Of a stretch of 64,000 nt of DNA, positions 8,835-17,814 are shown piece after piece. Source of the DNA: DATAXP01 sp963708675 (lineage in GTDB: Bacteria > Planctomycetota > Planctomycetia > Pirellulales > PNKZ01); contig CAVPTO010000003.1 of assembly GCA_963708675.1 (NCBI GenBank), forward strand, positions 4,340,001 through 4,404,000, given 5' to 3'. Every line of letters starts with the position of its first letter. Position 1 is the first letter of the stretch. The notes beneath the pieces were generated by a model that was not told where the DNA came from, made no database searches, and saw nothing but the letters and a program-made list of their open reading frames with translations. The position numbers and the translations under genes are program-made.

Positions 8835-9590
8835 CTAGTCGGTTCGACGGCGAACCTTGTAATTCCCCCGACTCTTGTCGTACTCAAGTTCGATCAATTC
8901 CTTCGCCTTGAGATCGCCCAGCATGTCGTTGAAACTTTCGTAGCCGTAGTATCCGTCGTTGAACCCTGGGTATCGACGTCGCACGGCCTGCTTGAGCATC
9001 GAGCCCCACACCGTGTCGTGATCCTGCTCGACCGATTTCAAGACCTCCATCACTCGGTCAATCGCCTCTTGCTTCTTGTCCGAATTCGGTTTGGCCTTCC
9101 GACTGGTCGGAGTTTGTTTGGCCGATCGGATCAGGTCGTCGTAGTAGATGAATTCATCGCAGTTGGCGATCAGGAGGTCCGACGTCGAACTCTTGACGCC
9201 GCAGCCGAGGACACGTCGATTGTTCTCCTTGAGCTTGGAGACGAGCGGCGAGAAGTCGCTGTCGCCCGAGATGAGAGCGAAGACGTCGATGTGCTGCTTG
9301 GCGTAGCAGAGGTCCATCGCATCGACGACCATGCGAATGTCGGCGCTGTTCTTGCCGCTCATCTTGCTCTGCGGGATGTCGATGAGTTCGATGCCCTGTG
9401 AATGAAATTCGCGCACATCGTCTCGATAATTGCTCCAGTCGCAGTAGGCGCGCTTGTAGACGATGCGTCCTTTTTCTAGGAGCCGTTTCAACACCAACTC
9501 GATCTGAAACTTACCGGACTTCATGTTCCGAACGCCGATTGCCAGATTCTCGAAATCGACAAAGACGGCAATCAGCGGTTCTTCGGACAT
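8835..9590 (-). CDS. NYN-domain putative ribonuclease with C-terminal LOTUS/OST-HTH
   Basis: A PIN-like NYN (LabA/DUF88-type) nuclease domain is followed by an OST-HTH/LOTUS RNA-binding domain. I chose ATG 9590 because the longer frame starts with TTG at 9614 and a gaggaa site lies upstream of the ATG. Acidic active-site candidates are visible: VFVDFENLA near the N-terminus, SADIRMVVDAMD in the middle, and SGDSDF near residue 112, the usual metal-binding set. After a Ser/Thr/Lys linker, the last ~80 residues (MLKQAVRRRYPGFNDGYYGY, then SFNDML) match the LOTUS pattern. Known relatives cleave or bind RNA; the substrate here is unknown. It is a lone gene between transposon debris and the DUF2293 pair. 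Confidence 0.85.
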   Translation of the reverse strand: MSEEPLIAVFVDFENLAIGVRNMKSGKFQIELVLKRLLEKGRIVYKRAYCDWSNYRDDVREFHSQGIELIDIPQSKMSGKNSADIRMVVDAMDLCYAKQHIDVFALISGDSDFSPLVSKLKENNRRVLGCGVKSSTSDLLIANCDEFIYYDDLIRSAKQTPTSRKAKPNSDKKQEAIDRVMEVLKSVEQDHDTVWGSMLKQAVRRRYPGFNDGYYGYESFNDMLGDLKAKELIELEYDKSRGNYKVRRRTD

Positions 9591-9679
9591 GGCGATGGTT
9601 GTTCCTCGACTCAATCAACGGGGCTAGTCGTAGCTTCTGGACGATCAGCGTGGGGCTTCTCGCAACGCGTGAGAACGCG

Positions 9680-10405
9680 CTATCGTATCGTTGAGGGCGC
9701 CGTGTCTCCAAGTGCCAACTTCAACGGACATTCCTTCGCATCCGAGTCTCCTCGGCGATACCGGCTCAGCAATTCTTTCGATCGTTGCGCCAACATGCGT
9801 CGAATCTCGCGCCGCTTGCCTTTGACTCTGGCGATTTTCATCGAGTCGTAGGCGGTCGTTTGGTGTCGCATCCAGGCGATCACCGCAGCCTCGGCACGTT
9901 GCTCGACCGGAATGCGTTTCGTTCGCGCAACCGTGCCGCTACCCACCGGCGTTGCGTGTTCGGTTACCGCTCGTGCAAGCCGGTCGGCGAGATTGGCGTG
10001 CACCGGATGAAACGCAAGGAACGCCACCACGGCGCCATGGAAGTCTTCGACGTACTCGGCCTGGGCCTTGTCACGACGACGAGCATCGGCCTCTTTCTTC
10101 TTGGCGAAGCTCTCGGTGGAACGCTCGGCTTCGAGTTCGTCTCGAATGCGCTCGATGGTCGCTAGCGATGCCCAGATGCCTCGTGAGAAAACCTTGCGGC
10201 CCTTCTTCTCGGCCACGACCCAATGCTCGCCCGCGGCTTTAACACGACGCGTCAGGGCAGCGTCACCGGGCGGCAGCAGAATCCAGCCTTGAGGGACGGC
10301 AATGACTTTGCCATCGGCCGCACACACGGTGTTCGGCGTTGGGCCGGGGGTGAAGGTCGGGCCTGTAACGTCGAATGCCATTCTCCGCGATCCGGCGCCC
10401 TTCAT
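9680..10405 (-). CDS. DUF2293 domain protein
   Basis: A 241-residue protein started at ATG 10405, which overlaps the stop of the upstream gene in an ATGA arrangement. The longer open frame upstream was rejected because it is antisense-like to that gene. The N-terminal ~60 residues contain VPQGWILLPPGDAALTRRVK, the usual DUF2293-protein lead. The middle is a charged coiled coil (residues ~85-125). The C-terminal DUF2293 domain is recognisable by the pattern HPVHANLADRLARAVTEHAT, then EAAVIAWMRHQTTAYD and KGKRREIRRML. The function of the family is unproven; it is small, basic and soluble, compatible with nucleic-acid binding. It is translationally coupled to the small gene before it. Confidence 0.8.
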   Translation of the reverse strand: MKGAGSRRMAFDVTGPTFTPGPTPNTVCAADGKVIAVPQGWILLPPGDAALTRRVKAAGEHWVVAEKKGRKVFSRGIWASLATIERIRDELEAERSTESFAKKKEADARRRDKAQAEYVEDFHGAVVAFLAFHPVHANLADRLARAVTEHATPVGSGTVARTKRIPVEQRAEAAVIAWMRHQTTAYDSMKIARVKGKRREIRRMLAQRSKELLSRYRRGDSDAKECPLKLALGDTAPSTIR

Positions 10406-10680
10406 GAAACCGTCCAAGCCATTCCCACTCCAAACAGCATCGCACCGACAAACAGAATCACCAAACACCCGCCGCCCGGCTTCGGCAAACCGTCTCGAAT
10501 CAGCCGCCCCGCCTCGGATTCGTAGCCGACCTCTCGTTTGATCTTCCGCTTCTCGTTGGTCCAAAAGCGAAACGGCTTGAGCAGGGCCGTGATACCGAGG
10601 TCTTTTTTGATGCGTTTTTTGGCAGCGGTGACGCCGAGCAGCGTCTTCAAAGATGGGCGGCGGTATCGGAAGAATTTCAT
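10402..10680 (-). CDS. Small conserved membrane-anchored protein
   Basis: A 92-residue protein with a very basic N-terminus (FRYRRPSLKTLLGVTAAKKR) and one C-terminal hydrophobic helix (GGCLVILFVGAMLFGVGMAW). The basic block containing KKRIKKDLGITALLKPFR and KREVGYESEAG recurs in small planctomycete proteins of unknown function (recalled). It is the first gene of a two-gene unit with the DUF2293 protein, whose ATG overlaps its stop codon. It is probably inserted tail-first in the inner membrane, with the basic part facing the cytoplasm. Confidence 0.7.
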   Translation of the reverse strand: MKFFRYRRPSLKTLLGVTAAKKRIKKDLGITALLKPFRFWTNEKRKIKREVGYESEAGRLIRDGLPKPGGGCLVILFVGAMLFGVGMAWTVS

Positions 10681-10864
10681 GGCGGCTGTCAGTTAATTCC
10701 TAATGCGAGGAGTTGAGCGAATGCATCTCGCTCCCTTTGAATCTGAAATGTCGTCGACGCGACCAACTTCTCTACAGACGGCAAGAGGACCGGACAGAGC
10801 GGGGCACGTAGTGATCCGCTATAACTTCCATAGAGAACCAACTTGGGCGGAAGGAAAACACCGT

Positions 10865-11176
10865 ATGGATACCAGCCGAAAAGCGAATCGTGAAGGCAAC
10901 GAGAGAACCCTGCAACACAAAAGCCCGCAAGATGCCTTGCTCACGGAAGAACTGAACGAGGAAAGGCTGACGCATTTGCTGACGTTCATTCGCGGACTCG
11001 AACAAACGCCTCCGGGCTCCGCTGAACTTCAACGCCGAATCAAATTCTTTGGCGAGTGCAAGCGTATCGAAGGGGAAACGGCAGGCGTGTTCTACGGTCG
11101 CCTGCGTCACTGGTTGGACAGAGACATACCGCAAACGAAATCGCCCCTCCATCCGCCGAGACAATCTGGCGGTTAG
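10865..11176 (+). CDS. Hypothetical 103-residue protein
   Basis: The ATG at 10865 was chosen because the sequence before it looks non-coding. The protein has a helical, charged centre (TEELNEERLTHLLTFIRGLE, RRIKFFGECKRIEGETAGVF) and a low-complexity tail. No recognised domain, signal peptide or membrane segment. It stands alone, divergent from the 10402-10680 gene and convergent with the nitrilase. The compact helical centre and good codon pattern support a real small gene, but the function is unknown. Confidence 0.5.
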   Translation: MDTSRKANREGNERTLQHKSPQDALLTEELNEERLTHLLTFIRGLEQTPPGSAELQRRIKFFGECKRIEGETAGVFYGRLRHWLDRDIPQTKSPLHPPRQSGG

Positions 11177-11229
11177 TTCGAAGCCGCACAACGAAACCGG
11201 CCCAACGATGCGGCCTGCTACCGTCGCTA

Positions 11230-12201
11230 CTATTCCCCGCTTCCGAATACCACGGATTTCATTGGCCTCTCGTTCACATCGAGACGGAACACATCGGGCC
11301 GCGAGTAGTGCCCCACCACGTCGAAGTCGAACTTGGCCCGGGCAAGCTCGGCACGGTCGAGATCTGCCACGAGCACGCACTCTTCGTCGTACTTCGGCCC
11401 GGCCAAGACTTGCCCCAGCGGCCCGACGATACAGCTACCTCCCCGAATCAACACGTTCTGATTCGCTGAGAAGTACTCGATGGGGTAGTCGGACGGAATA
11501 TCGCTTCGCTGCAAGAACTGACATGCCGACAGCACGAAACACCGGCCTTCGAGAGCAATGTGCCGAACGGTTGGAATCCACGTCTCTCGGTCATCCACGG
11601 TAATGGCGCAATACAACTCAATGCCCTTGGCGTACATCGCCGTCCGCAACAAGGGCATGTAGTTTTCCCAGCAGATCACCGAGCCGATCTTGCCGAGTGT
11701 CGTGGCCACGACCGGGATCGTCGAGCCATCGCCGCTGCCCCAAATGACACGTTCCATCGCAGTAGGCATCAACTTGCGGTGCTTGCCGAGCATCTGGCCG
11801 TCGGGCCCAAAGATTAATGCCGTGCAGTAGAGTGTTCCGCCATCGCGCTCGACCACGCCGACTACAAGATGGATCGCGTGATCCTTGGCGACTGATCCGA
11901 TGAACTCGGTCGCTGGCCCTGGCACTTCGACAGCGCTCTCGAAAAGGCGGCGGAACTCCTCGCGGCCTTCGGGAGATCGTACGCCAACGCTCACGCCAAA
12001 GTCGTGCCCCTTGGGATAGCCACCAATGAACGCCTCGGGAAAGACAACGAGTTCGCCTCCTTGCCTGGCGGCATCGGCCGAAAGGTCCGCGAGTTTCTCG
12101 AGCGACTTGGGCGTGTCGAATAAAACGGGAGCAGCCTGCACAACGGCAGCACGCACGTTGCCCGAGCGAGTCGCAGCGTTCGATTCAACCGCAGTCGCCA
12201 T
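11230..12201 (-). CDS. Nitrilase / carbon-nitrogen hydrolase
   Basis: An intact 323-residue enzyme of the nitrilase branch of the CN-hydrolase superfamily. It would hydrolyse a nitrile to the acid and ammonia in the cytoplasm. The catalytic triad is visible: Glu56 in VVFPEAFIGG, Lys143 in GKHRKLMPTAMERVIWG, and Cys177 in GSVICWENYMPLLR. The latter two motifs are those of true nitrilases (aryl-/aliphatic or plant-like) rather than amidases. Length is within the normal 310-360 range. It is followed 49 bp away in the same direction by the end of the M60-like gene; a common transcript is possible but no pathway link is evident. The exact substrate cannot be read from sequence. Confidence 0.9.
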   Translation of the reverse strand: MATAVESNAATRSGNVRAAVVQAAPVLFDTPKSLEKLADLSADAARQGGELVVFPEAFIGGYPKGHDFGVSVGVRSPEGREEFRRLFESAVEVPGPATEFIGSVAKDHAIHLVVGVVERDGGTLYCTALIFGPDGQMLGKHRKLMPTAMERVIWGSGDGSTIPVVATTLGKIGSVICWENYMPLLRTAMYAKGIELYCAITVDDRETWIPTVRHIALEGRCFVLSACQFLQRSDIPSDYPIEYFSANQNVLIRGGSCIVGPLGQVLAGPKYDEECVLVADLDRAELARAKFDFDVVGHYSRPDVFRLDVNERPMKSVVFGSGE

Positions 12202-12250
12202 CCGTCATTCTCCGATGCAGCCCGTGCGACTGATCGACGTCAGCATTGGG

Positions 12251-14524
12251 TCAGTGAGCTTTATCGAGCGCCCCGAAGTCTGCGTGCATCCACTTCGGCA
12301 GAGATCGGATGGAATCCAGCGCTGGTTCCGTAACGGGCAGCTTCCACCTGACGAAGAATGGGCCGAGGTTCTTACTTACGACCTTTGAGTAACGAACCAT
12401 CCATTGGTCCCACTTTTCCGCGTCGGATTGCGGATGTTCGTCCGGTCCCAGATCGCGGTACTGCTGAAACACTTGTTGGAGCGGTTCCCAACCGAAGGCA
12501 TCGACCAATTGAAAGTACATCAGCAAGCCCTCGAAGGGATCCCAATCGGTCGAGTTGCGTTCCGACGCGAGATATTCGGCAATGGCTTTCAAACGACGCT
12601 CGCGAGGGAAACACTCTGGATTCGTCCCCTCGAGCGGCAAGCGGTAGAGCTTGTTGATGACGTACATCGTAAATAAGTTGACGGTCACCTCAACGGCGCC
12701 ATTTGGCGTCCAGTCGTCAGACTGATGGTTGTGGCCCAACTCGTGCCATTGACCCCAGCCTCCCGGCTCGTTTGCTGTTCCGAGCAGGCTGGCAACATCG
12801 ACGTTGTATCCATACATATCGTTGCCGCACATGATCGGATAGCCGGCGTGCATGTAGCCCACCTCGATCTGTTCGTCAGCCACAAACCGTTCAGGGCGTT
12901 TGCGGTCGCCGGGCTTGTACATCGCCAGAGCGTCTTGTAACTCGACGGCACGACTCCAGAACTTCATCAACGTTTCTGGGTCGTCAAGATTGCGAATGGC
13001 CTTCGAGGGGACCGTGACGATGACACCGGCGCAGGCCAATTCAGCCCACGGGCCGGGCAGGGCGCGAATACGTTGACGCCAGTCGCTCAGCCTTGTCTTA
13101 CCAAACACGTACAGCGGCGCCTCGACCGCACCGATGAGCGTAACTTCAATCGTGCCTAACTTACATTCCTCCGGCACGTCGATGTAAACGAGCCCACCGA
13201 ATGGGCTGGCGACGCGTGTTTCCAGGGCGTCGATGATCACTCTTCGGCACAGATTGGGCCACCGCGACCATGTCGGAAGACTCCACAGCTCGTCCGTGTG
13301 ACAGCCGATTTGAACCGCGAGTTTTACAGCTACCGCCTGAGAAGGGACTCTGACTTTAACGACGGCTCCCGCTGGAGCATATAAACCCAAGCTGTGCCAA
13401 TTCGGAATTCGAGTGTCGATGCTTAGCTTTTTAGTCGTCACCCGCGCTTGGGCAGAGACCGCAAAGGGAAAGCCTGCCGCGGCCGGATGTGCTTTGATTT
13501 TTTCCGGTGGAAGCCGCCGAAGCAGCGCGTCCTGGACGGCGACCGACAACCTTGCGAGGGGCTCATCGTCGGAAAGAGGGTTTTCAGGGCTGGGGACGGC
13601 GGCAGTCCGCTCCGCAAGTTTGCGAAGGTGCGGCCAAAGAATCTGATCGGCAGCGGGCACAGCCGAAATGGCACAAAGCAATATCTGGCTGGCTTGCGCT
13701 TGGTCGTCGTTCCGCGGAGCTTTTTTGCTCTTCGTGCGTTGATCGGCGGCCTGAAGGAACTCCAGCGCTTCCCACGCGCTCGCTAGTCTTGGAGGCGGAT
13801 TCGTTACTCCGAATCGTCCTCCTTTCCCCTCTGGATTAACGTCGGAGACGATAAGTCCAGCAGGCGCAAGGATCCGATTTCCGAGATAGTCATCAGTCAA
13901 ACTCTTTCCCGGGTTGAGACTCGCCCAGCCCCAACCAGTTCCCGCTGTCACCAAGCCGCCGCCAGCTAGGACGAATTGGCGCACGGCTTCGGCCAGATTG
14001 GAATCATCGTGAAAGTTAGTGTCGACGCAGAACACCTGACATTGATTCAAGAGAGGTTGCCACGCGTCCGGCTCTCCGCCAATCGTCGCGATTCGATTGT
14101 CTCGCAAGAACTTTGCCAGGCTGTTTTGTCCGCACACCGATACGCGGAGTTCCGGCTTCTTCGAATCGCGATCGCCACCCGCCCAGCGAACGGAATTAAG
14201 AATCAAGCGTTTCAAGTCGCCTGTCGGACTTTGGCCCAAATATCCGTCATGTCCAAAAGCGACGATGCGCCCTCGACCGAATCGCGCAGCCGCCACCACG
14301 GGCGCCACCTTCGTTTCACCTGTGCTGCCGACAACCAACGGAAACGCTCGCGGACCGAACGGGATAATGGCTCCTGGCGAGCCAATCACTGCGATTTGAC
14401 GAACCTCGTTCAAGAGTTCGGCAACGTCGTCTTCTGCTGCCAAGGCAATCGACGTTGCGGCGCCGGCGAAGATTCCGTAACAGCATCCGAGTCCGAGAAG
14501 AATTGATTCTCGCAGCCGAGACAT
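12251..14524 (-). CDS. Secreted M60-like (enhancin-type) metallopeptidase
   Basis: About 757 residues from ATG 14524; a longer start at 14602 exists, but ggaag precedes the ATG. A signal peptide is visible at the N-terminus (ILLGLGCCYGIFAGAATSIA). The first ~250 residues alternate alpha/beta with GAIIPFGPRAFPLVVG and RGRIVAFGHDGYLG. This resembles the class-I-glutamine-amidotransferase-like domain that precedes M60 in TCAF-type proteins. The C-terminal peptidase domain carries the zinc motif HELGHNHQ near residue 590 and a downstream Glu in GAVEVTVNLFTMYV. Known M60 enzymes cleave mucins and other glycoproteins at the cell surface. Length is normal and the frame is intact. The substrate in this organism is unknown. 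Confidence 0.85.
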   Translation of the reverse strand: MSRLRESILLGLGCCYGIFAGAATSIALAAEDDVAELLNEVRQIAVIGSPGAIIPFGPRAFPLVVGSTGETKVAPVVAAARFGRGRIVAFGHDGYLGQSPTGDLKRLILNSVRWAGGDRDSKKPELRVSVCGQNSLAKFLRDNRIATIGGEPDAWQPLLNQCQVFCVDTNFHDDSNLAEAVRQFVLAGGGLVTAGTGWGWASLNPGKSLTDDYLGNRILAPAGLIVSDVNPEGKGGRFGVTNPPPRLASAWEALEFLQAADQRTKSKKAPRNDDQAQASQILLCAISAVPAADQILWPHLRKLAERTAAVPSPENPLSDDEPLARLSVAVQDALLRRLPPEKIKAHPAAAGFPFAVSAQARVTTKKLSIDTRIPNWHSLGLYAPAGAVVKVRVPSQAVAVKLAVQIGCHTDELWSLPTWSRWPNLCRRVIIDALETRVASPFGGLVYIDVPEECKLGTIEVTLIGAVEAPLYVFGKTRLSDWRQRIRALPGPWAELACAGVIVTVPSKAIRNLDDPETLMKFWSRAVELQDALAMYKPGDRKRPERFVADEQIEVGYMHAGYPIMCGNDMYGYNVDVASLLGTANEPGGWGQWHELGHNHQSDDWTPNGAVEVTVNLFTMYVINKLYRLPLEGTNPECFPRERRLKAIAEYLASERNSTDWDPFEGLLMYFQLVDAFGWEPLQQVFQQYRDLGPDEHPQSDAEKWDQWMVRYSKVVSKNLGPFFVRWKLPVTEPALDSIRSLPKWMHADFGALDKAH

Positions 14525-14649
14525 GAGATTACTTCCGAGGCCATGTTCTGTCTCGTCGGCGCCTTTCGAACCATTCGAGCGGCGAACGGATGACTTGCGC
14601 ACAAGACACCGGAGCCTAGATGATTAGAGTGATCGACGAACTCGTCTGC

Positions 14650-15444
14650 TCACTTGCCGTGTTTGGTCATCACGTGATCCAGCACGTATTGGAAAGGGTC
14701 GGACGAGATGCTGAACTCACCACGGTAGGGATTGTCCATCGCGGCGGTGAGAAAAATCAGCATGGCTAGCGCGGACGAAAATGCGACCAGCAGAAAGCAC
14801 TGCAGGCGGACGTTGTCTAACCAGAAAAAGTACGTGATGCCGACGTTGATGATGGCCCCAATCAGCACGACTGCCCAAAGCACGCCCGGCAGCGCGACGC
14901 TGACCGACTGCACGCGATCGCTGTGATTCGCAACGAGCTGACCAAGGCTCTTGATCACTTCAACGTGGGCGATCTTTTCCGTCTCGCGGGACGGCTCAAA
15001 CGCCATGATCTTATTCTCGAACTCATCGAGGATCACGTCGCTTACGTCGAGTACCGCCCCTTGCCGATGAGCTGGCCATTCTGTTTCGATAACCACCTTC
15101 GCATAGTCGCGCAGCAGGCTCTCTGTTTCTTGGCGCAATTCCTTGGGGTAACCATCAACGTCGCGATAGAGCGCTCCGAGCGAGTTGGCCTCCTTTGCCA
15201 CCCTCGAGTCGACGTCGTTGAAGTTCTGCCACGTCCCGACGGCGATCAGTCCAAGCGTCAGGCCATACAACACACCGATGGCGGTGAAGTAATAGTTGGT
15301 GACATCGTTGTATCTGTCGGAGCCGTTGACCAGGCGACGAACCAACGGTCGTGTCAGGAAAAGTCCGCCCAGCGAAACGAAGGCGAAAGCCGCCAGCATC
15401 ACGAGGAACAGTTGCCAATTCGGAATGTCATAAATCCAATACAT
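14650..15444 (-). CDS. DUF4239 (bestrophin-like) membrane protein
   Basis: An intact 264-residue protein with four hydrophobic helices: near the N-terminus (WQLFLVMLAAFAFVSLGGLF), at about residues 50-68 (IGVLYGLTLGLIAVGTW), and two close to the C-terminus (ALPGVLWAVVLIGAIINVGI; LLVAFSSALAMLIFLTAAMD). The soluble middle (residues ~80-180) is helical and charged. This is the DUF4239 layout, a family distantly bestrophin-like and of unproven function. The conserved tail NPYRGEFSISSDPF is present. It is a monocistronic-looking gene on the minus strand upstream of the M60-like gene, with about 125 bp between them. Confidence 0.85.
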   Translation of the reverse strand: MYWIYDIPNWQLFLVMLAAFAFVSLGGLFLTRPLVRRLVNGSDRYNDVTNYYFTAIGVLYGLTLGLIAVGTWQNFNDVDSRVAKEANSLGALYRDVDGYPKELRQETESLLRDYAKVVIETEWPAHRQGAVLDVSDVILDEFENKIMAFEPSRETEKIAHVEVIKSLGQLVANHSDRVQSVSVALPGVLWAVVLIGAIINVGITYFFWLDNVRLQCFLLVAFSSALAMLIFLTAAMDNPYRGEFSISSDPFQYVLDHVMTKHGK

Positions 15445-15644
15445 AGGATCAGCGCGCAGGTGAGTGAGCGAAAACGTCAGTCGTTAGCCCGTCAGCAAGC
15501 GAATAAGAAGGTAACCGTTTGCGGTGTCGCCGTGCATGGGAATCTTGTCGGCTTCGCCCGGCGCCCGAACAGCGTTCTGCGATACAACCGTGCGATGGGT
15601 CGCCTGGTCGCAGCCAGATAACGCCTTGGAAGCCTCGGCAAAAA

Positions 15645-16091
15645 TCATTTCGCCTTCGCAAGCCAGCGATCGAATTGATTGGCAAAAGCTTGTCGATCTT
15701 GAGCATTGAAATTGGACGGTCCTCCCCGGATGCGATCTTCGCCGCGCAATCCGTCGAGCAGGTTCCGCACGGCAAGTCGTTCACCGACGTTCGCGTCCGT
15801 GTAAAGTACGCCCCGAGGGTCGATCGCTTGTGCGCCCTTGGCGACGATCTCAGCGGCGAGCGGCACGTCTGCGGTGACCACTAAGTCGCCGGGCATCGCC
15901 AACTCGACAATCCGCCGGTCCGCCACGTTCATTCCCGAAGGAACGAGTACGAGGTCGATGAACTCCGAACGTGGAATGTGCATCGAGCCGTTTGCGACGA
16001 GCGTGACTTTGATCTGTCGCCGTTGCGCTGCGCGAAACAGAAGGTCTTTGATCGTCCCGGGGCAAGCGTCTGCATCAACCCAGATTTGCAT
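15645..16091 (-). CDS. YaiI/YqxD family (UPF0178, DUF188) protein
   Basis: A 148-residue protein started at ATG 16091; the longer frame adds 19 residues without family similarity. It begins with MQIWVDADACPGTIKDLL, the hallmark of this PIN-like family. It also shows RRQIKVTLVANGSM, then GMNVADRRIVELAMPGDLVV and TADVPLAAEIV. The acidic residues of these motifs match the family pattern, suggesting a metal-dependent nuclease-like fold, although no activity is established for the family. Full length and intact. Neighbours do not suggest a pathway. Confidence 0.92.
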   Translation of the reverse strand: MQIWVDADACPGTIKDLLFRAAQRRQIKVTLVANGSMHIPRSEFIDLVLVPSGMNVADRRIVELAMPGDLVVTADVPLAAEIVAKGAQAIDPRGVLYTDANVGERLAVRNLLDGLRGEDRIRGGPSNFNAQDRQAFANQFDRWLAKAK

Positions 16092-16156
16092 GGCCCGCGT
16101 CCGACATGTTTCCCACTGCGCCCACGCTCTCGTAACCCGCGAAGCCATTCAACTGC

Positions 16157-16447
16157 CTACTGCATTTCTTTAGCGACCTTGAGGATTTGCAGCAAGGCAA
16201 TCGCCTTGTCCAATCCGCCGATGGAATTGACAAACGCCGCAGCTTTGCGGACGTCACTGAGGCCGACGCTTCCGTCTAGCTGGGTATCGGCCTTCGCTTT
16301 CCGCGCCGACTTCCGTGCGGTCGAATCGGGTTCTTCCGCCGAATGGCTTATCTCCTCGGCTGCCGTCTCGAATTCGGTGGGATCTTCGACAATCGCTATG
16401 CCCGCCGCTCCGCCTGCCTTTCGGCCGTTCACATGCTTCTTCGCCAC
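16157..16447 (-). CDS. Small planctomycete hypothetical protein
   Basis: A 96-residue protein. The N-terminal 55 residues are Ala/Glu/Lys-rich and probably disordered (KSARKAKADT). The last ~35 residues form a clear helical motif, SDVRKAAAFVNSIGGLDKAI then ALLQILKVAKEM. This motif recurs at the C-terminus of small planctomycete proteins (recalled). No catalytic motif. It is upstream of and co-directional with the YaiI gene, about 65 bp away, so cotranscription is possible. Confidence 0.65.
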   Translation of the reverse strand: MAKKHVNGRKAGGAAGIAIVEDPTEFETAAEEISHSAEEPDSTARKSARKAKADTQLDGSVGLSDVRKAAAFVNSIGGLDKAIALLQILKVAKEMQ

Positions 16448-17222
16448 GTTGCACTCCGTTGTTCTGTGTTGGTTGGTTTATCGCATCGACGTTTGTGTCG
16501 GGCCATTGCCCTTGACTGGGCCTCAACGGCGCTGGGCCTCTCAGATACTGGGCCTCAACGACACTCGGCCTCTACGACGTCCGGGTCTTCGCTCGTTTTC
16601 TAGCTGCTTCACCGGCGCGTCGTTGCATCGCCAGCATGAGCGTGCGTTTGGTGATCGGCTCCACTTTCGATTCGTTCGACTTCCCGGCGAAACCATTCGA
16701 GTCCAGGCGACTCTTCTTGTCTTGGTAGCTCACTGCATTCCAATCTAACGCTGCATTTTTCGATGCTTGAGTTCACGCCATCGAGCTGATGTCAGCGTCG
16801 CTGAGGTCATGGTGACCGGGACTTCGGAAAGTCGAGCATTGTAAAGAGACGGAACCAATTACGCCATCCAGCGGGAGCCAAAGCGGCAGCGTGCTCGCCC
16901 CGGAACAGAGGCGAACACGAATCTGCCGTGACCGAAGCGAGCGAGCCAAACGCGCCGTGAACTTGCCGGTCAACTGGCAGCGCCGACAACCGCACTCGCT
17001 CAAGGCGATTCACGAAGCGCCTGCGATCGATGCCGCCAGCGCGAACCGACTCCTAGCCGATCAACGCATGTCCGCTATTTCGAGGGCGCGTGTCACGAAG
17101 CAACTCGGTGAGAAATGCGTCCAACGCTCCGAGATCAATCTCGGTGGGCACTCTTGACAGACAGAGGACATATAAGAGTTAGGCGGATGGTGCGAGAACC
17201 AACTATTCGCGACGGACAGAGT
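16448..17222. other. Intergenic region, short degenerate repeats
   Basis: No gene is supported on either strand. At about 16516-16580 the unit 'tgggcctcaacg/tgggcctctcag' occurs several times in degenerate form; its meaning is unknown. Several short open frames exist but none resembles a protein family. Confidence 0.4.
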
Positions 17223-17684
17223 TTAGAAAACTCCACCGCCTTCGACGCGAGGCATATGAACGAGGGTGGCCCTTGGAAATAGTTCTTCGATGCGATTGCA
17301 GTATTCATCAGACAAATGGGATGCACACACAATGCTATCGACGGAGTTCAACTGCGTAGGTTGCTTCAGAATTACTTCATCGGGAGCATCGAAGAAATCG
17401 AGAGATCGAATTCGCTCGAACACAGTGATTTCCATGAGTCCTCCCAGAGTTCGTAGCCAGGAGGGGCCAACCGATTTACGACGCGCAACAACGCGAACTA
17501 AGCGGGACATAATCTCCGGTTCGCAACCTTCTTCAACTAGCGCTACAAATTCTAGATGGTCGACCAAGGCCGTTTCTCTATCGTAAATGCGATTTGCGTA
17601 CGCAAAATACGCCATGCTGGCAGCGAGCAGGGACGTAGCAACGATTAGATGTACAAGTCGAAAACGAACCGCTGGTCGCCACAT
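17223..17684 (-). CDS. Membrane-anchored hypothetical protein, LRR-like end
   Basis: I chose ATG 17684 (ggaag ten bases upstream) over a TTG at 17717. The 153-residue protein starts with a basic stretch and one membrane helix (FRLVHLIVATSLLAASMAYF), the RFRLxxLxxxxxLxA lead common in small planctomycete membrane proteins. The C-terminal half (ITVFERIRSLDFFDAPDEVI and onward) has leucine/isoleucine spacing reminiscent of one or two degenerate leucine-rich repeats, as in planctomycete proteins of this size. The IS66 left end is only about 50 bp upstream, so the native promoter has probably been displaced. Confidence 0.6.
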   Translation of the reverse strand: MWRPAVRFRLVHLIVATSLLAASMAYFAYANRIYDRETALVDHLEFVALVEEGCEPEIMSRLVRVVARRKSVGPSWLRTLGGLMEITVFERIRSLDFFDAPDEVILKQPTQLNSVDSIVCASHLSDEYCNRIEELFPRATLVHMPRVEGGGVF

Positions 17685-17728
17685 CGGATAAGTCTTCCGC
17701 CTAAAGAATCCATGCAAGCCGAGGGTCT

Positions 17729-17736
17729 GTTGCAGG
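17729..17736 (+). repeat. IS66 target-site duplication, left copy
   Basis: The octamer gttgcagg directly abuts the left inverted repeat and is repeated exactly at 20174-20181 beyond the right inverted repeat. Confidence 0.92.
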
Positions 17737-17814
17737 GTAAGCGTCCGATACGACCCGTGTTGTTGCGATTGCTAGCCTGAGATCGTCGCGGTGACGATTC
17801 TCGGGAGCACGCCA

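Noticed and set aside
16516..16580. Short repeated units (tgggcctcaacg-like), possible CRISPR or iteron
   Set aside because: The units are degenerate, have no constant spacers and are too few.
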